Position numbers and translations under genes: made by a program
Origin: Mesorhizobium temperatum
Lineage (GTDB): Bacteria > Pseudomonadota > Alphaproteobacteria > Rhizobiales > Rhizobiaceae
NCBI RefSeq assembly: GCF_002284575.1
Contig: NZ_NPKJ01000077.1
Coordinates: forward strand, 34,314 to 98,313
Reading direction: 5' to 3'
Length of the DNA: 64,000 bases
Shown: piece after piece, positions 1 to 7,923 of the stretch
Numbering within the stretch: position 1 is the first letter of the stretch
Layout: every line of letters starts with the position of its first letter
The notes under the pieces: model-generated
Databases searched by the model: none
What the model was told of the DNA's origin: nothing
What the model saw: only the letters and a program-made list of their open reading frames with translations

Positions 1-1
1 C

Positions 2-256
2 AATCCCAAGACGCTGGTGTTTTTCGGCGCCTTCTTTCCGCAGTTCATCGCCCCTGAAGGCAACTACGCGTTGCAGATCGTCGTCATGGGTATCACCGCT
101 CTGATCTTCGCCGCCGTGTCGGATTCGACCTTCGCGCTGGCCGCCGGCCGCGCCGGACGCCGGCTCTCGGCCGGCCGCATCAAGCTCATGTCCAGAATCA
201 GCGGCAGTTTCCTGATCGGCGGCGGCCTGTGGCTGGCGTTTTCAAAGGCGAAGTGA
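2..256 (+). CDS. LysE/RhtB-family exporter, C-terminal part
   Basis: The reading frame is already open at the left edge, so only the last 84 codons of the gene are present. The fragment starts with NPKTLVFFGAFFPQF, the loop and helix typical of LysE/RhtB amino-acid exporters (an NPK motif before a transmembrane segment). Two more hydrophobic helices follow, and the protein ends on the cytosolic tail WLAFSKAK. Members of the family export amino acids or homoserine lactone-like compounds across the inner membrane. The substrate cannot be told from this fragment. A G/C-rich palindrome follows the stop and may terminate transcription. Confidence 0.85.
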   Translation, partial: NPKTLVFFGAFFPQFIAPEGNYALQIVVMGITALIFAAVSDSTFALAAGRAGRRLSAGRIKLMSRISGSFLIGGGLWLAFSKAK

Positions 257-261
257 GCGGC

Positions 262-431
262 ACCTTTCCTTCCCCCCCTTGTGGGGGGAAGGTGGATCGG
301 TGCGCAGCGCCGAGCCGGATGAGGGGTGTTGGAAGAAACACCAGCGCCGCGATCCGTCCAGCACCCCTCAACCGGCCGAGCTTCGCTCGGCCACCTTCTC
401 CCACAAGGGGACCCACAAGGGGAGAAGGAAG
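262..431. repeat. Mosaic palindromic intergenic element
   Basis: The gap between the exporter and the nucleoside hydrolase is filled by nested palindromes. They include a C-run/G-run hairpin at about 268-292 (C-rich arm, TTGT loop, G-rich arm) and a perfect GGCCGAGC-TTC-GCTCGGCC hairpin near 381-399. There is also a duplicated ACAAGGGGA motif near 403-423. The left half (GGATGAGGGGTGTTGG) and the right half (CCAGCACCCCTCAACCGG) pair with each other, so the whole block can fold into one long cruciform. It resembles the mosaic palindromic repeats common between rhizobial genes; copy number elsewhere in the genome was not tested. It probably also terminates both convergent genes. Confidence 0.6.
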
Positions 432-436
432 AAGCC

Positions 437-1378
437 CTAAAGCCGCCCCAGCCTTTCCAGCAGCAGTGCGAAAAACGCATCATGGTCGATGTCGCGCATC
501 ACCATGGCGTTGTTCGGTCGCTTGGTCACGCCCCACCAGTCGATCACGGTCATGCCCATGGTGAGCTCCGAGGCGGTTTCCACGGTGACGTTGCAGTTGC
601 GGCCCCTGAACAGCTCCGGCTTCAACAGATAGGCGATGACGCAAGGGTCGTGCAGCGGACCGCCATCGGTGCCGTATTTCTCCTCGTCGAAGCGCTCGAA
701 GAATTCCAGCATCTCCGTCGTAGCCGTGCCGACCCTGGTGCCGAGCTTGCGAAAGGCCTGGGTCCGCTTGGCGGTGGTCAGCGCCTTGTGGGTGACGTCG
801 AGCGGCATCATGACGATCGGGATGCCGGATTTGAACACGACGTCGGCGGCATGCGGGTCGACATAGATGTTGAATTCGGCGGTCGGCGTGACGTTGCCGC
901 CTTCGAAGAAGCCGCCGCCCATCAGCACGATTTCCTTGATGCGCGGCGCGATCTTCGGCTCGCGGATAAGCGCCAGCGCAACGTTGGTGAGCGGTCCGAG
1001 CGCGCAGAGCGTGATCGTGCCGCTCTCTTCCTTCATCAGTGTCTCGACGAGGAAATCCACCGCATACTGGTCCTGCAGTTTCATTGTCGGTTCGGGCAAT
1101 TGCGGTCCGTTGAGACCGGTCTCGCCATGCACCTCCTCGGCGGTAACCAGTTCGCGCGCCAGCGGCCGGATGGCGCCGGCATAGACCTTGATGTCAGACC
1201 TGCCGGCCAGTTCGCAGATCTTGCGTGCATTCTTTTCGGTGAGCCTCAGCGGCACGTTGCCGGCGACGGCGGTCATGCCGACGATCTCCAGCTCGGCGCT
1301 GCCGAGCGCCAGCAATATGGCGACGGCATCATCCTGGCCGGGATCCGTGTCGATGATGATCTTGCGGGATAGGGGCAT
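437..1378 (-). CDS. Inosine/uridine-preferring nucleoside hydrolase
   Basis: A 313-residue protein of the usual length for the IunH family, which splits ribonucleosides into base and ribose in purine/pyrimidine salvage. The N-terminal calcium-binding signature IIIDTDPGQDDAVAIL is at residues 7-22. NxxN/D-type substrate contacts follow (FNIYVDPHAADVVF near the middle), and the C-terminal block contains GGPLHDPCVIAYLL, where the Asp completes the metal site. The start at MPLSRK is preferred over an upstream ATG because AAGGA lies 7 nt before it and the upstream residues are not family-like. It is a single gene convergent with the exporter. Confidence 0.9.
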   Translation of the reverse strand: MPLSRKIIIDTDPGQDDAVAILLALGSAELEIVGMTAVAGNVPLRLTEKNARKICELAGRSDIKVYAGAIRPLARELVTAEEVHGETGLNGPQLPEPTMKLQDQYAVDFLVETLMKEESGTITLCALGPLTNVALALIREPKIAPRIKEIVLMGGGFFEGGNVTPTAEFNIYVDPHAADVVFKSGIPIVMMPLDVTHKALTTAKRTQAFRKLGTRVGTATTEMLEFFERFDEEKYGTDGGPLHDPCVIAYLLKPELFRGRNCNVTVETASELTMGMTVIDWWGVTKRPNNAMVMRDIDHDAFFALLLERLGRL

Positions 1379-1424
1379 TTCAATTCCTTGTTTGGGGAGT
1401 CTTTTTGGGCGGGGCTTTTGACGG

Positions 1425-1453
1425 CTTGAACTTGACCGCGGGGCGGACCATAT
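1425..1453 (+). promoter_or_regulatory. Heat-shock type (sigma-32) promoter of hsp20
   Basis: CTTGAA at 1425-1430 and CCATAT at 1448-1453 are separated by 17 nt. This resembles alphaproteobacterial RpoH promoters (CTTGA-type -35, CYTATNT-type -10). It lies about 70 nt upstream of the Hsp20 start, leaving room for a structured leader. Confidence 0.5.
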
Positions 1454-1464
1454 CAAGACCATCG

Positions 1465-1524
1465 GGAAAAATGCCATCTGGGTTTTTCCACTTTATGTCG
1501 CTCTTGAGAGGACAATGTAACATG
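1465..1524 (+). promoter_or_regulatory. Probable ROSE-type RNA thermometer in the hsp20 leader
   Basis: The leader can form an upstream hairpin GGAAAAA (1465-1471) with TTTTTCC (1483-1489). The element UCGCU (1498-1502) follows immediately before the Shine-Dalgarno sequence GAGAGGA (1506-1512). The ROSE family is defined by a short U-Y-G-C-U motif that pairs imperfectly with the SD of rhizobial small heat-shock genes and melts on warming. Motif, spacing, gene type and leader length all fit. The assignment rests on reading the sequence, not on a covariance search. Confidence 0.6.
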
Positions 1525-1947
1525 AGCCGAATGACGCCTTTTTCCAGCCCGCTTCTCCTGGGTTTCGACGCCATGGAAAAGACCCTGGAGCGTCTGGCGA
1601 AGTCGGGTGACAGCTACCCTCCCTATAATATCGAGCGCCTCAGCGGTGCCGACGGCAAGGCCGAAAGGCTGCGTATTACGCTCGCTGTCGCCGGTTTCGC
1701 CGAGAACGATCTCGACGTGACCACGGAGGAGAACCAGTTGGTCGTGCGCGGCCGTCAGAACGACGATACCGAGCGCGAATTTCTTCATCGCGGCATTGCC
1801 GCGCGCCAGTTCCAGCGCTGTTTCGTGCTGGCCGACGGCATGCGGGTGATCACCGCGGAGCTGAAGAACGGCCTTTTGTCGATCGATCTCGACCGGCCCG
1901 AGTCCGAACGGCTGGTACGGAAAATAAACATATCGGTGAAAGACTGA
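1522..1947 (+). CDS. Small heat-shock protein, Hsp20/IbpA family
   Basis: A 141-residue ATP-independent holdase of the alpha-crystallin family, which binds unfolding proteins in the cytosol. The alpha-crystallin domain covers about residues 37-125. It includes LRITLAVAGFAENDLDV and the hallmark A-x-x-x-N-G-L motif (AELKNGLLSIDL) near residue 115. The start ATG at 1522 has GAGAGG 10 nt upstream and matches the N-terminus of IbpA-like rhizobial proteins (MSRMTPFSSPLLLGFD). It is followed closely by the DUF1150 gene, a pairing seen in many Rhizobiales, and is probably co-transcribed from the heat-shock promoter. Confidence 0.93.
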   Translation: MSRMTPFSSPLLLGFDAMEKTLERLAKSGDSYPPYNIERLSGADGKAERLRITLAVAGFAENDLDVTTEENQLVVRGRQNDDTEREFLHRGIAARQFQRCFVLADGMRVITAELKNGLLSIDLDRPESERLVRKINISVKD

Positions 1948-2010
1948 TCTTTACCGATGGCTCTCATGCGAGGCGGCCTTGAGCGGCGTCCTCGTGCCAA
2001 GGAGGCTTAA

Positions 2011-2268
2011 ATGACCAGAACTGACGAAAATCTTATCATGACCAGCGGCGAATTCGCCCATCTCGGCGAAGGCTCGGTCGCCTATCTCAGGAAGGTGTCG
2101 AGCGACGATCTGCGCGGCCGTTTCCCGGGCCTCGGCGAAATCGCGCCTGGGCTGGAACTGTGGGCCCTGTTTGCCGCCAATGGCCAGCCGATCCTGCTTT
2201 CGGACGCTCGCGACCGGGCGCTGGCTGGCGCCCTGGAAAACGACCTGATCCCCGTCGCCATCCACTAA
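2011..2268 (+). CDS. DUF1150 family protein
   Basis: An 85-residue acidic protein with the conserved DUF1150 layout: an N-terminal TSGEFAHLGEGSVAYLRKV block, then a compact GLELWALFAANGQPILLSD core. No function is established for the family. It starts 63 nt after hsp20 with a strong AAGGAGG ribosome-binding site 6 nt before the ATG, so it is most likely the second gene of the heat-shock operon. A link to proteostasis is inferred only from this context. Confidence 0.85.
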   Translation: MTRTDENLIMTSGEFAHLGEGSVAYLRKVSSDDLRGRFPGLGEIAPGLELWALFAANGQPILLSDARDRALAGALENDLIPVAIH

Positions 2269-2302
2269 CAATACGGCGCAGCGATCCGGTTGGAAACGGA
2301 CA

Positions 2303-2321
2303 GGGCCGCTCGCAGCGGCCC
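2303..2321. terminator. Terminator hairpin between DUF1150 gene and ptsN
   Basis: A perfect 8-bp stem GGGCCGCT / AGCGGCCC with a CGC loop lies between the convergent DUF1150 and ptsN genes, followed by TTC. It is compact and G/C-rich but has no long T-run, so it could work in both directions or need Rho. Confidence 0.6.
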
Positions 2322-2344
2322 TTCAACGGATCCGATCAAAAAAC

Positions 2345-2809
2345 TCAGGCCGCGTGCGAGGCCTGCGTGTCCGACAAGAGCGCGTGGATCGCTGCGGCGT
2401 CGCGGGTGCCCCTGATCTTGGCCACTGTGTCGGCATCGCGCAGCACCCGCGCGATGCGCGACAGCGCCTTGAGGTGGTCGGCGCCGGCGCCTTCAGGCGC
2501 CAAAAGCAAGAACACCAGATCGACCGGCTGGTCATCCAGCGCCTCGAAATCGACCGGCGTCTCCAGCCGGGCGAAAACCCCGGCGATCCGCTTCACCCCG
2601 GCCAGCTTGCCGTGCGGAATGGCAATGCCGTTGCCGACACCAGTCGAGCCCAGCCGTTCACGCTGCAGGATGGTGTCGAACACCTCCCGTTCCGGAATGC
2701 CGGAAATCGCCGCCGCCCTTTCGGACAGCATTTGCAGCAGTTGCTTCTTGGAGTTCGCCTTCAACGCCGGCAAGATCGCCGGAACGTTGATAAGATCGCT
2801 CAGATCCAT
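2345..2809 (-). CDS. ptsN: PTS IIA-like nitrogen regulatory protein
   Basis: A 154-residue EIIA-Ntr protein, the terminal phosphate acceptor of the nitrogen phosphotransferase system. It regulates potassium transport, carbon/nitrogen balance and other targets by protein contact. The phosphorylatable histidine lies in GNGIAIPHGKL near residue 66. The family core continues with VDLVFLLLAPEGAGADHLKALSRIAR. It is the last gene of the rpoN-hpf-ptsN series on the minus strand, 83 nt after hpf, which is the classic proteobacterial arrangement. An AGGGA ribosome-binding site precedes the start. Confidence 0.95.
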   Translation of the reverse strand: MDLSDLINVPAILPALKANSKKQLLQMLSERAAAISGIPEREVFDTILQRERLGSTGVGNGIAIPHGKLAGVKRIAGVFARLETPVDFEALDDQPVDLVFLLLAPEGAGADHLKALSRIARVLRDADTVAKIRGTRDAAAIHALLSDTQASHAA

Positions 2810-2892
2810 ACTTGAAATCCCTTGTTCGCCTGCCGTCGCCAGCCCTCACTCTCGCGTGCGGCTGGTTCCTTATCCCAGTGCGGCCTTGGCCG

Positions 2893-3477
2893 TCATCCCT
2901 GCGCGACCTTGGTCGTAGATGGGTCGATCCAGCCGATATTTCCGTCCGGCCGGCGATAGACGATATTGAGATGCTCGTTTCCGGCGTTGCGGAAAACGAG
3001 GACCGGGCTGTCCTTGGCGTCGAGCTCGATCACGGCTGACGCCACCGACATGGTCCGCAGCGTCATGGTTGATTCGGCAACGATGGCCGGCGCGAAATTC
3101 TCCGGTATTTCCTCATCGTCATCAGCAAGCGGCGCCATCACCGTATAGGCGATGTCGGTGAGTTCGCCATTGGCATTGCCTGAATTATGTGACTTCAGCC
3201 GACGCTTGTAGCGCCGAAGGCGGGTTTCGAGGCGATCCGCCGCGGCCTCGAAAGCGAGTGTCGGGTCCTGGGCTTCGCCGGTCGCCTGCAGCGAAGCGCC
3301 GGAATCCAGCCGGATCATGCAATCGGCCGTGTAGCGCGACCCCGATTTGACGACTACAATTTGCCCTGAAAAGCCCCGATCGAAATATTTCCCGATCACT
3401 TCCCCGACTCGGTCGTTGATGCGCGTACGGAACGCATCGCCGATATCCATGTGTTTTCCTGATATGCGCAGTGTCAT
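2893..3477 (-). CDS. hpf: Ribosome hibernation promoting factor, long form
   Basis: A 194-residue long-type HPF (RaiA/YfiA family). The N-terminal ribosome-binding domain spans about residues 1-105 (MTLRISGKHMDIGDAFR at the start). A linker follows. The C-terminal dimerisation domain spans about 130-190 and ends with VYRRPDGNIGWIDP. Long-form HPF alone dimerises 70S ribosomes into inactive 100S particles in stationary phase. It sits between rpoN and ptsN, as in other alphaproteobacteria. AAGGAAGG about 8-15 nt upstream supports the start. Confidence 0.95.
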   Translation of the reverse strand: MTLRISGKHMDIGDAFRTRINDRVGEVIGKYFDRGFSGQIVVVKSGSRYTADCMIRLDSGASLQATGEAQDPTLAFEAAADRLETRLRRYKRRLKSHNSGNANGELTDIAYTVMAPLADDDEEIPENFAPAIVAESTMTLRTMSVASAVIELDAKDSPVLVFRNAGNEHLNIVYRRPDGNIGWIDPSTTKVAQG

Positions 3478-3690
3478 CTGAAAACTGACCTTCCTTGCTC
3501 AGGCTTCAAACTGTCCCGAGTTTATACCCGTGGTCTGTGCGCACAAGCTTTGCGGCGTCACTTGCGCCGATTTTAAATCCGAACTTTCCGGTTGATCACA
3601 AGCCGCCTTCTTTGACCGTCCCGTGGCCAACGTCGTGACGGACCATCCGCATGCGGGCACTAGCCCGTCCCATGCGGGCGGGCTTCTAGC

Positions 3691-3718
3691 CACTTCATTG
3701 CGGCTTGTCAATGAAGTG
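3691..3718 (-). terminator. Hairpin just downstream of rpoN
   Basis: A perfect 10-bp inverted repeat, CACTTCATTG / CAATGAAGTG with an 8-nt loop, begins 27 nt after the rpoN stop on the minus strand. No T-run follows, so it is either a Rho-dependent or partial terminator, or an mRNA 3-prime stabiliser separating rpoN from hpf. Confidence 0.4.
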
Positions 3719-3744
3719 CGAAAGCTGTGGAAATTCCGTCGAGA

Positions 3745-5271
3745 TCAACGTCCGGCGCTGGCCAAAGCGCGTTTTTCACGCCGCCGCTGCACCGACGAGG
3801 GAATATTCATGCCCTCCCGATACTTGGCGACCGTGCGCCTGGCGATATCGACGCCACTTTCTCGCAACATATCTACAATCGCGTCGTCGGAAAGCACGTC
3901 GGCAGGCTTCTCCTCGTCGATCAACTGCTTGATGCGGTCGCGCACCGCTTCAGACGAATGCGCGTCGCCGCCACCCGACGAAGCGATCGAGGCGGTGAAG
4001 AAATAGCGCAGTTCGAACACGCCACGCGGCGTCAGCATGTATTTGTTGGCGGTGACCCGGCTGACGGTCGATTCGTGCATGCCGATGGCGTCGGCCACCG
4101 TGCGCAGGTTGAGCGGCTTCAGGTGACGCACGCCATGGACGAGGAAGGCGTCCTGCTGGCGCACGATTTCTGAGGCAACCTTAAGGATGGTCTTCGCCCG
4201 CTGGTCGAGGCTGCGCGTTAGCCAATTGGCGTTTTGCAGGCATTCCGCCAGGAAATCCTTTTCCGTCTGGTTTTTCGCATGCGGTGATACCTGGGCGAAA
4301 TAGATAAGGTCGACCAGCACGCGCGGCAGCGTTTCGGGGTTGAGTTCGATCACCCAGCTTCCGTCATTAGCTGCCCGCACTTCGACATCAGCGATGATCG
4401 CGTCGCTGGCACCGCCCGAAAACGCCATCCCCGGGCGCGGATCGAGCGCACGTATCTCGGCCAGCATGTCGAGCAGATCCTCCTCGTCGACCCCACAAAT
4501 CCGTTTCAGGGTCTGGAAATCGCGCCGCGCCAGGAGTTCGAGATTGGCGATCAAAGCCTTCATCGCCGGATCGAGCCGGTCGCGGACGGCAAGCTGCAGC
4601 GACAGGCATTCGGCGAGGTCACGGGCAAAGATGCCGGCGGGCTCGAATGTCTGGCAGACCGCGAGTGCATTCGTCACCGCCGATCTGTCGGTGCCGAGAC
4701 GAGCGGCGATCTCGGCCATGTCGGCGCGCATGTAGCCGGCCTCATCGAGGCCATCGGCCAGTTCGCCGGCGATCAGGCGTGCTGCCGGGTCGGCGAAGGC
4801 AAGCGCGACCTGTTCGGCGACATGCTCGCGCAGCGTGATGGCGGCGGCCGCCATGTCGCCGACGTCGAAGCCGTCGGACGAAGACGCGGAACCGTTGCCG
4901 GACGCCGATTTCCATTGGGCCGTCAGGTCGGGACCGAGCCGCTCGCTGGTGCCGGGGTCGTCGGGAAACAGGTTTTCCAGCGAAGTATCGAGCTTTTCCG
5001 AGATCGCCTCGGCGCTCCACGCCGTTTCCTTCTCGAACCAGTCGCCGTCGGTGGCCGTTTCCGGCGCAGCATCGATCTTCTGCGTCTGGTCGCTGACGGC
5101 ATCGTCCTGCGGCTCGGCACGCTCGAGCAGTGGATTGCGCTCGATCTCGTCGTCGATGAAGCGTTCCAGCTCGATGTGGGTGAACTGCAGCAGCCGGATC
5201 GACTGCATGAGTTGCGGCGTCATCACCAGCGACTGGGACTGTCGTAGCTGTAGTTTTGCCGCCAACGCCAT
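3745..5271 (-). CDS. rpoN: RNA polymerase sigma-54 factor
   Basis: A 508-residue sigma-54 that directs RNA polymerase to -24/-12 promoters and needs an AAA+ activator. Region I at the N-terminus is glutamine/leucine-rich (LQLRQSQSLVMTPQLMQSIRLLQ) and contacts the activator. An acidic region II follows at about residues 60-120, then the core-binding domain at about 125-310. The helix-turn-helix includes MHESTVSRVTANKYM. The C-terminal RpoN box starts near residue 477 (ARRTVAKYREGMNIPSS). It is followed by hpf and ptsN and preceded by lptB, the standard order in rhizobia. Confidence 0.97.
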   Translation of the reverse strand: MALAAKLQLRQSQSLVMTPQLMQSIRLLQFTHIELERFIDDEIERNPLLERAEPQDDAVSDQTQKIDAAPETATDGDWFEKETAWSAEAISEKLDTSLENLFPDDPGTSERLGPDLTAQWKSASGNGSASSSDGFDVGDMAAAAITLREHVAEQVALAFADPAARLIAGELADGLDEAGYMRADMAEIAARLGTDRSAVTNALAVCQTFEPAGIFARDLAECLSLQLAVRDRLDPAMKALIANLELLARRDFQTLKRICGVDEEDLLDMLAEIRALDPRPGMAFSGGASDAIIADVEVRAANDGSWVIELNPETLPRVLVDLIYFAQVSPHAKNQTEKDFLAECLQNANWLTRSLDQRAKTILKVASEIVRQQDAFLVHGVRHLKPLNLRTVADAIGMHESTVSRVTANKYMLTPRGVFELRYFFTASIASSGGGDAHSSEAVRDRIKQLIDEEKPADVLSDDAIVDMLRESGVDIARRTVAKYREGMNIPSSVQRRREKRALASAGR

Positions 5272-5461
5272 GGTTCGGTTTCAAACGCCCTGTCTACGCA
5301 TCCGGACTGCCGGAAGGAGTTGGGCATAGAAACTGGCCCGGCTTTTGCTTGTCAAGGCGACGGCGATCAAAACTCGCCTGTCGGTGCGTTATTCGGACGA
5401 GAAATCGGAAAAGAAAGCCCATCTCGCACCAAAAATCGCGCTTGGAGAGGAATTTTCCCGC

Positions 5462-6280
5462 TTAGAGTGTAAATCCCTCACCGAGATAAAGCCGCCGCAC
5501 ATCCGGATTTGCGACCACTTCGTCGGCCCGGCCATGGGTTAGCACCTGGCCGGCATGGATGATGTAGGCGCGGTCGATCAGGCCGAGCGTCTCGCGGACA
5601 TTGTGATCGGTGATGAGCACGCCGATGCCCCGCGCCGTCAGATGGCGCACAAGTTGCTGGATATCGGCGACGGCGATCGGATCGATGCCGGCGAAAGGTT
5701 CGTCGAGCAGCATGTATGCGGGGCGGGTCGCCAGTGCGCGCGCGATTTCAAGGCGCCGCCGCTCGCCGCCGGAAAGCGACAGCGACGGGGCTTTGCGCAG
5801 ATGGCTGATGTGAAACTCATCGAGCAGTTCGTCGAGACTGTGTTCGCGCTTTTTGCGGTTCTTTTCGACGACTTCGAGCACGGCACGGATGTTTTGCTCG
5901 ACGCTCAAGCCGCGAAAGATCGACGCTTCCTGCGGAAGGTAGCCGATGCCAAGGCGGGCGCGGCGGTACATCGGCATCGAGGTGACATCGAAGCCATCGA
6001 TTTCGATTGTGCCTTCGTCGACCGGCACAAGGCCGGTGACCATGTAGAAGCAGGTCGTCTTGCCGGCGCCGTTGGGACCGAGCAGTCCGACCGCCTCACC
6101 GGCGCGCACGCCGATCGTCACGCCGCTGACGACTTTGCGGCCCTTGTAGCTCTTGGTCAGGCCCTTGGCGATCAAGGTTCCCTTGAACTTTACCTGGTCG
6201 ACGCTGACCGTGGCCGGTGCCGCAAGTTTGCTGGCGGCGCGTCCTGAAACACGCGCCATCAGCGATGCTACGTCGACCAT
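5462..6280 (-). CDS. lptB: LPS export ABC transporter ATP-binding protein LptB
   Basis: A 272-residue ABC ATPase that powers LPS extraction from the inner membrane with LptFG. Walker A is GPNGAGKTT near residues 68-76. The signature is LSLSGGERRR, Walker B is YMLLDEPFAGIDP, and the H-loop is LITDHNVRETL. The C-terminal YLGEGFTL matches the LptB C-tail. The first 30 residues form a poorly conserved extension common in rhizobial LptB. The start codon overlaps the lptA stop by one base (TGATG), so translation is probably coupled. Confidence 0.96.
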   Translation of the reverse strand: MVDVASLMARVSGRAASKLAAPATVSVDQVKFKGTLIAKGLTKSYKGRKVVSGVTIGVRAGEAVGLLGPNGAGKTTCFYMVTGLVPVDEGTIEIDGFDVTSMPMYRRARLGIGYLPQEASIFRGLSVEQNIRAVLEVVEKNRKKREHSLDELLDEFHISHLRKAPSLSLSGGERRRLEIARALATRPAYMLLDEPFAGIDPIAVADIQQLVRHLTARGIGVLITDHNVRETLGLIDRAYIIHAGQVLTHGRADEVVANPDVRRLYLGEGFTL

Positions 6281-6903
6281 CAGGGGTTCGCCGCTCCCGA
6301 CTTCGCCGGCGGCGTGATCGACATCATCACGCGGCCCCCGCAGGCGTCGACCTGGGCCAGGCCGCTCTTCATCTGCACGGTGAGCTTACAGCCGACCAGT
6401 ACATTGTCACCTTGCGAAAGCACGACCTTGCTGCCTGAAAGCACCAGCACTTCCGTCTTCATGTCGAAGGTGCCGCTGTCGCCGGTGGCGACCTGGTCGT
6501 CCGATTTGATATAGACCTTGTTGGCGACCTCCAGGCGGTCGATGTTGGCCGAGCCGGTCATCGCGGCACCTGCGGCCTGCGCATCCTTGGCGTCAGCGTC
6601 GGCGTCCTTGACGTAATAGACCGTCATCTTGCCGGCCTTGAGCAAGGTCGGACCCTGGACGACGCTTACATTGCCTGTGAACACGGCGACGCTATCCGCC
6701 TGGCGAACCTCGAGCTTATCGCTTTCGATCTGGATGGGCTTGTCGCCAGACAGTTTGAGGCCCGACAGTTGGCTGGTGGCCTTGGACTGCGCCAGAGCCG
6801 GCGCCATCCCCAAGCCCAGCCCCAAAGCCAGCCCCAAAGCCAGCCCACGGGCCGGCAACGCCGAAGCTGCGGCCACGAGCCGTGTCGAACTACTGAACCG
6901 CAT
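6280..6903 (-). CDS. lptA: LPS transport periplasmic protein LptA
   Basis: A 207-residue OstA/LptA protein that bridges LPS across the periplasm between LptC and LptD. A signal peptide of about 38 residues ends at APALAQS. The OstA-like beta-jellyroll begins with KPIQIESDKLEVRQADSVAVFTGNV. The hydrophobic core of the signal peptide is made of GLAL/GLGL repeats encoded by a tandem nucleotide repeat, described separately. It overlaps lptC by 14 nt and lptB by 1 nt in one operon. Confidence 0.93.
   Translation of the reverse strand: MRFSSSTRLVAAASALPARGLALGLALGLGLGMAPALAQSKATSQLSGLKLSGDKPIQIESDKLEVRQADSVAVFTGNVSVVQGPTLLKAGKMTVYYVKDADADAKDAQAAGAAMTGSANIDRLEVANKVYIKSDDQVATGDSGTFDMKTEVLVLSGSKVVLSQGDNVLVGCKLTVQMKSGLAQVDACGGRVMMSITPPAKSGAANP
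6808..6846. repeat. 12-bp tandem repeat inside the lptA signal-peptide region
   Basis: CCCCAAAGCCAG-type units repeat about three times with small changes. They encode alternating Gly/Ala/Leu of the signal-peptide h-region on the minus strand. A unit of 12 bp keeps the reading frame, so copy-number change would lengthen or shorten the hydrophobic core by four residues. Confidence 0.7.
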
Positions 6904-7603
6904 TGGATTCTCCGCTCATTGCCTCTGCCGCCTTCAAGCTGGCGGGATCGATGTTGACACGCACTCTGTTCTCGAAAACCACGATCTTGCCGTTGTCCTG
7001 GATCGACATCGAATCTGCGGTGATCCGCGACCCGCCGCGGCTGACGTCGACCGGGTCGTTCGTCTTCATAGTGCCTTTGCCCATATCGAGAAAGACCGAT
7101 TTGAACTTTGCCGCCAAGCCATCGGTGGTGGTTATGGTGACATCGCTGGTCAGGCTCATCGTGTTGCCGTCACGATTATAGGTGCCGTGCGAGGCATTGA
7201 TGGCCGCCACATTGTCGGTCGATATCGGCAGCTTGGCGTCGATGCCCTCCAAATTGATGATGCCTTGCTTGGTCACGTCCTGTATGGCGCGCAAAGCCGT
7301 CATAGAATAGGGCAGTTTCTGCTTGGTGAACCCGTTGAGCTTGGGGTTGGCCATCACCAGCTTGCCATTGGCGAAGGCGCTGCCGTCGACCTGGACCTGG
7401 ATTGAGCCAGGCGCCGCGAGATAGGAGTAGACCGGGAAGGCGACCGCGATTGCGGCAGCGGCCAGCGGCACTGCAAGCTTCAAGATACGCACGCGACGCG
7501 AATGGCGCTGGGCAATGCCGAAGGCGTCGACCCGCGCCGGGCCTACGTCCGGGGGAGCCAACTCCGTCTCGGTGTTGGTCGGTTCGATCGGTCGCGCTAA
7601 CAT
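6890..7603 (-). CDS. lptC: LPS export protein LptC
   Basis: A 237-residue bitopic inner-membrane protein of the LptC/YrbK type. A cytosolic N-terminus is followed by one transmembrane helix at about residues 42-65 (LKLAVPLAAAAIAVAFPVYSYL) and a periplasmic beta-jellyroll that hands LPS to LptA. The fold motif is recognisable in DNVAAINASHGTYNRDGNTMSL and FENRVRVNIDP. It is the first gene of the minus-strand lptCAB run. Gene order and topology support the call better than sequence, since LptC is weakly conserved. Confidence 0.88.
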   Translation of the reverse strand: MLARPIEPTNTETELAPPDVGPARVDAFGIAQRHSRRVRILKLAVPLAAAAIAVAFPVYSYLAAPGSIQVQVDGSAFANGKLVMANPKLNGFTKQKLPYSMTALRAIQDVTKQGIINLEGIDAKLPISTDNVAAINASHGTYNRDGNTMSLTSDVTITTTDGLAAKFKSVFLDMGKGTMKTNDPVDVSRGGSRITADSMSIQDNGKIVVFENRVRVNIDPASLKAAEAMSGESNAVQ

Positions 7604-7923
7604 AACTGCTTTCTTTTAAACCCCTGCCGCCAAGCACCCCTATAGGTGGGATGCCGGCGCCCTCAAGCAAGCACAAGCGGAGGAAAACCGCAAAAGTGTG
7701 ACGGTTGCTGTTGCTCAAACGAAAATGAAACCGGCACAACTTGCATGTCATACCAGATACAGGCGGACAGCGTTAGGGGCCTGTGGATTGGTCTTGATGT
7801 CTCTTGAAACGCCGGCCCGCGAACGTCGAAACCCTGTCTCTGGCGCAAGCTCGTCAGGAATCGGTAGCCGGGCGCGGATGGTTGCTTTAAAAGCATCTGC
7901 TTCCACCGACTATGAGGCTGACC
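7604..7923. other. Divergent intergenic region lptC / sppA
   Basis: This non-coding gap of about 320 bp holds the promoters of the minus-strand lptC operon and the plus-strand sppA gene. No promoter pair is convincing enough to mark, and short open frames in it have no coding character. A CATGTCATACCAGATAC stretch at about 7744-7760 slightly resembles a GntR half-site but is not repeated. Confidence 0.5.

Noticed and set aside
326..1372. Long plus-strand open frame opposite the nucleoside hydrolase
   Set aside because: It is an antisense shadow of a clearly coded gene with strong family motifs; it has no ribosome-binding site.
5272..5461. CTTGAC promoter for rpoN
   Set aside because: CTTGAC is present but the nearest CTATGC lies 21 nt away, outside normal spacing, so no promoter was marked.
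7741..7765. GntR-like operator upstream of sppA
   Set aside because: Only one half resembles the motif and there is no palindrome or regulator nearby.
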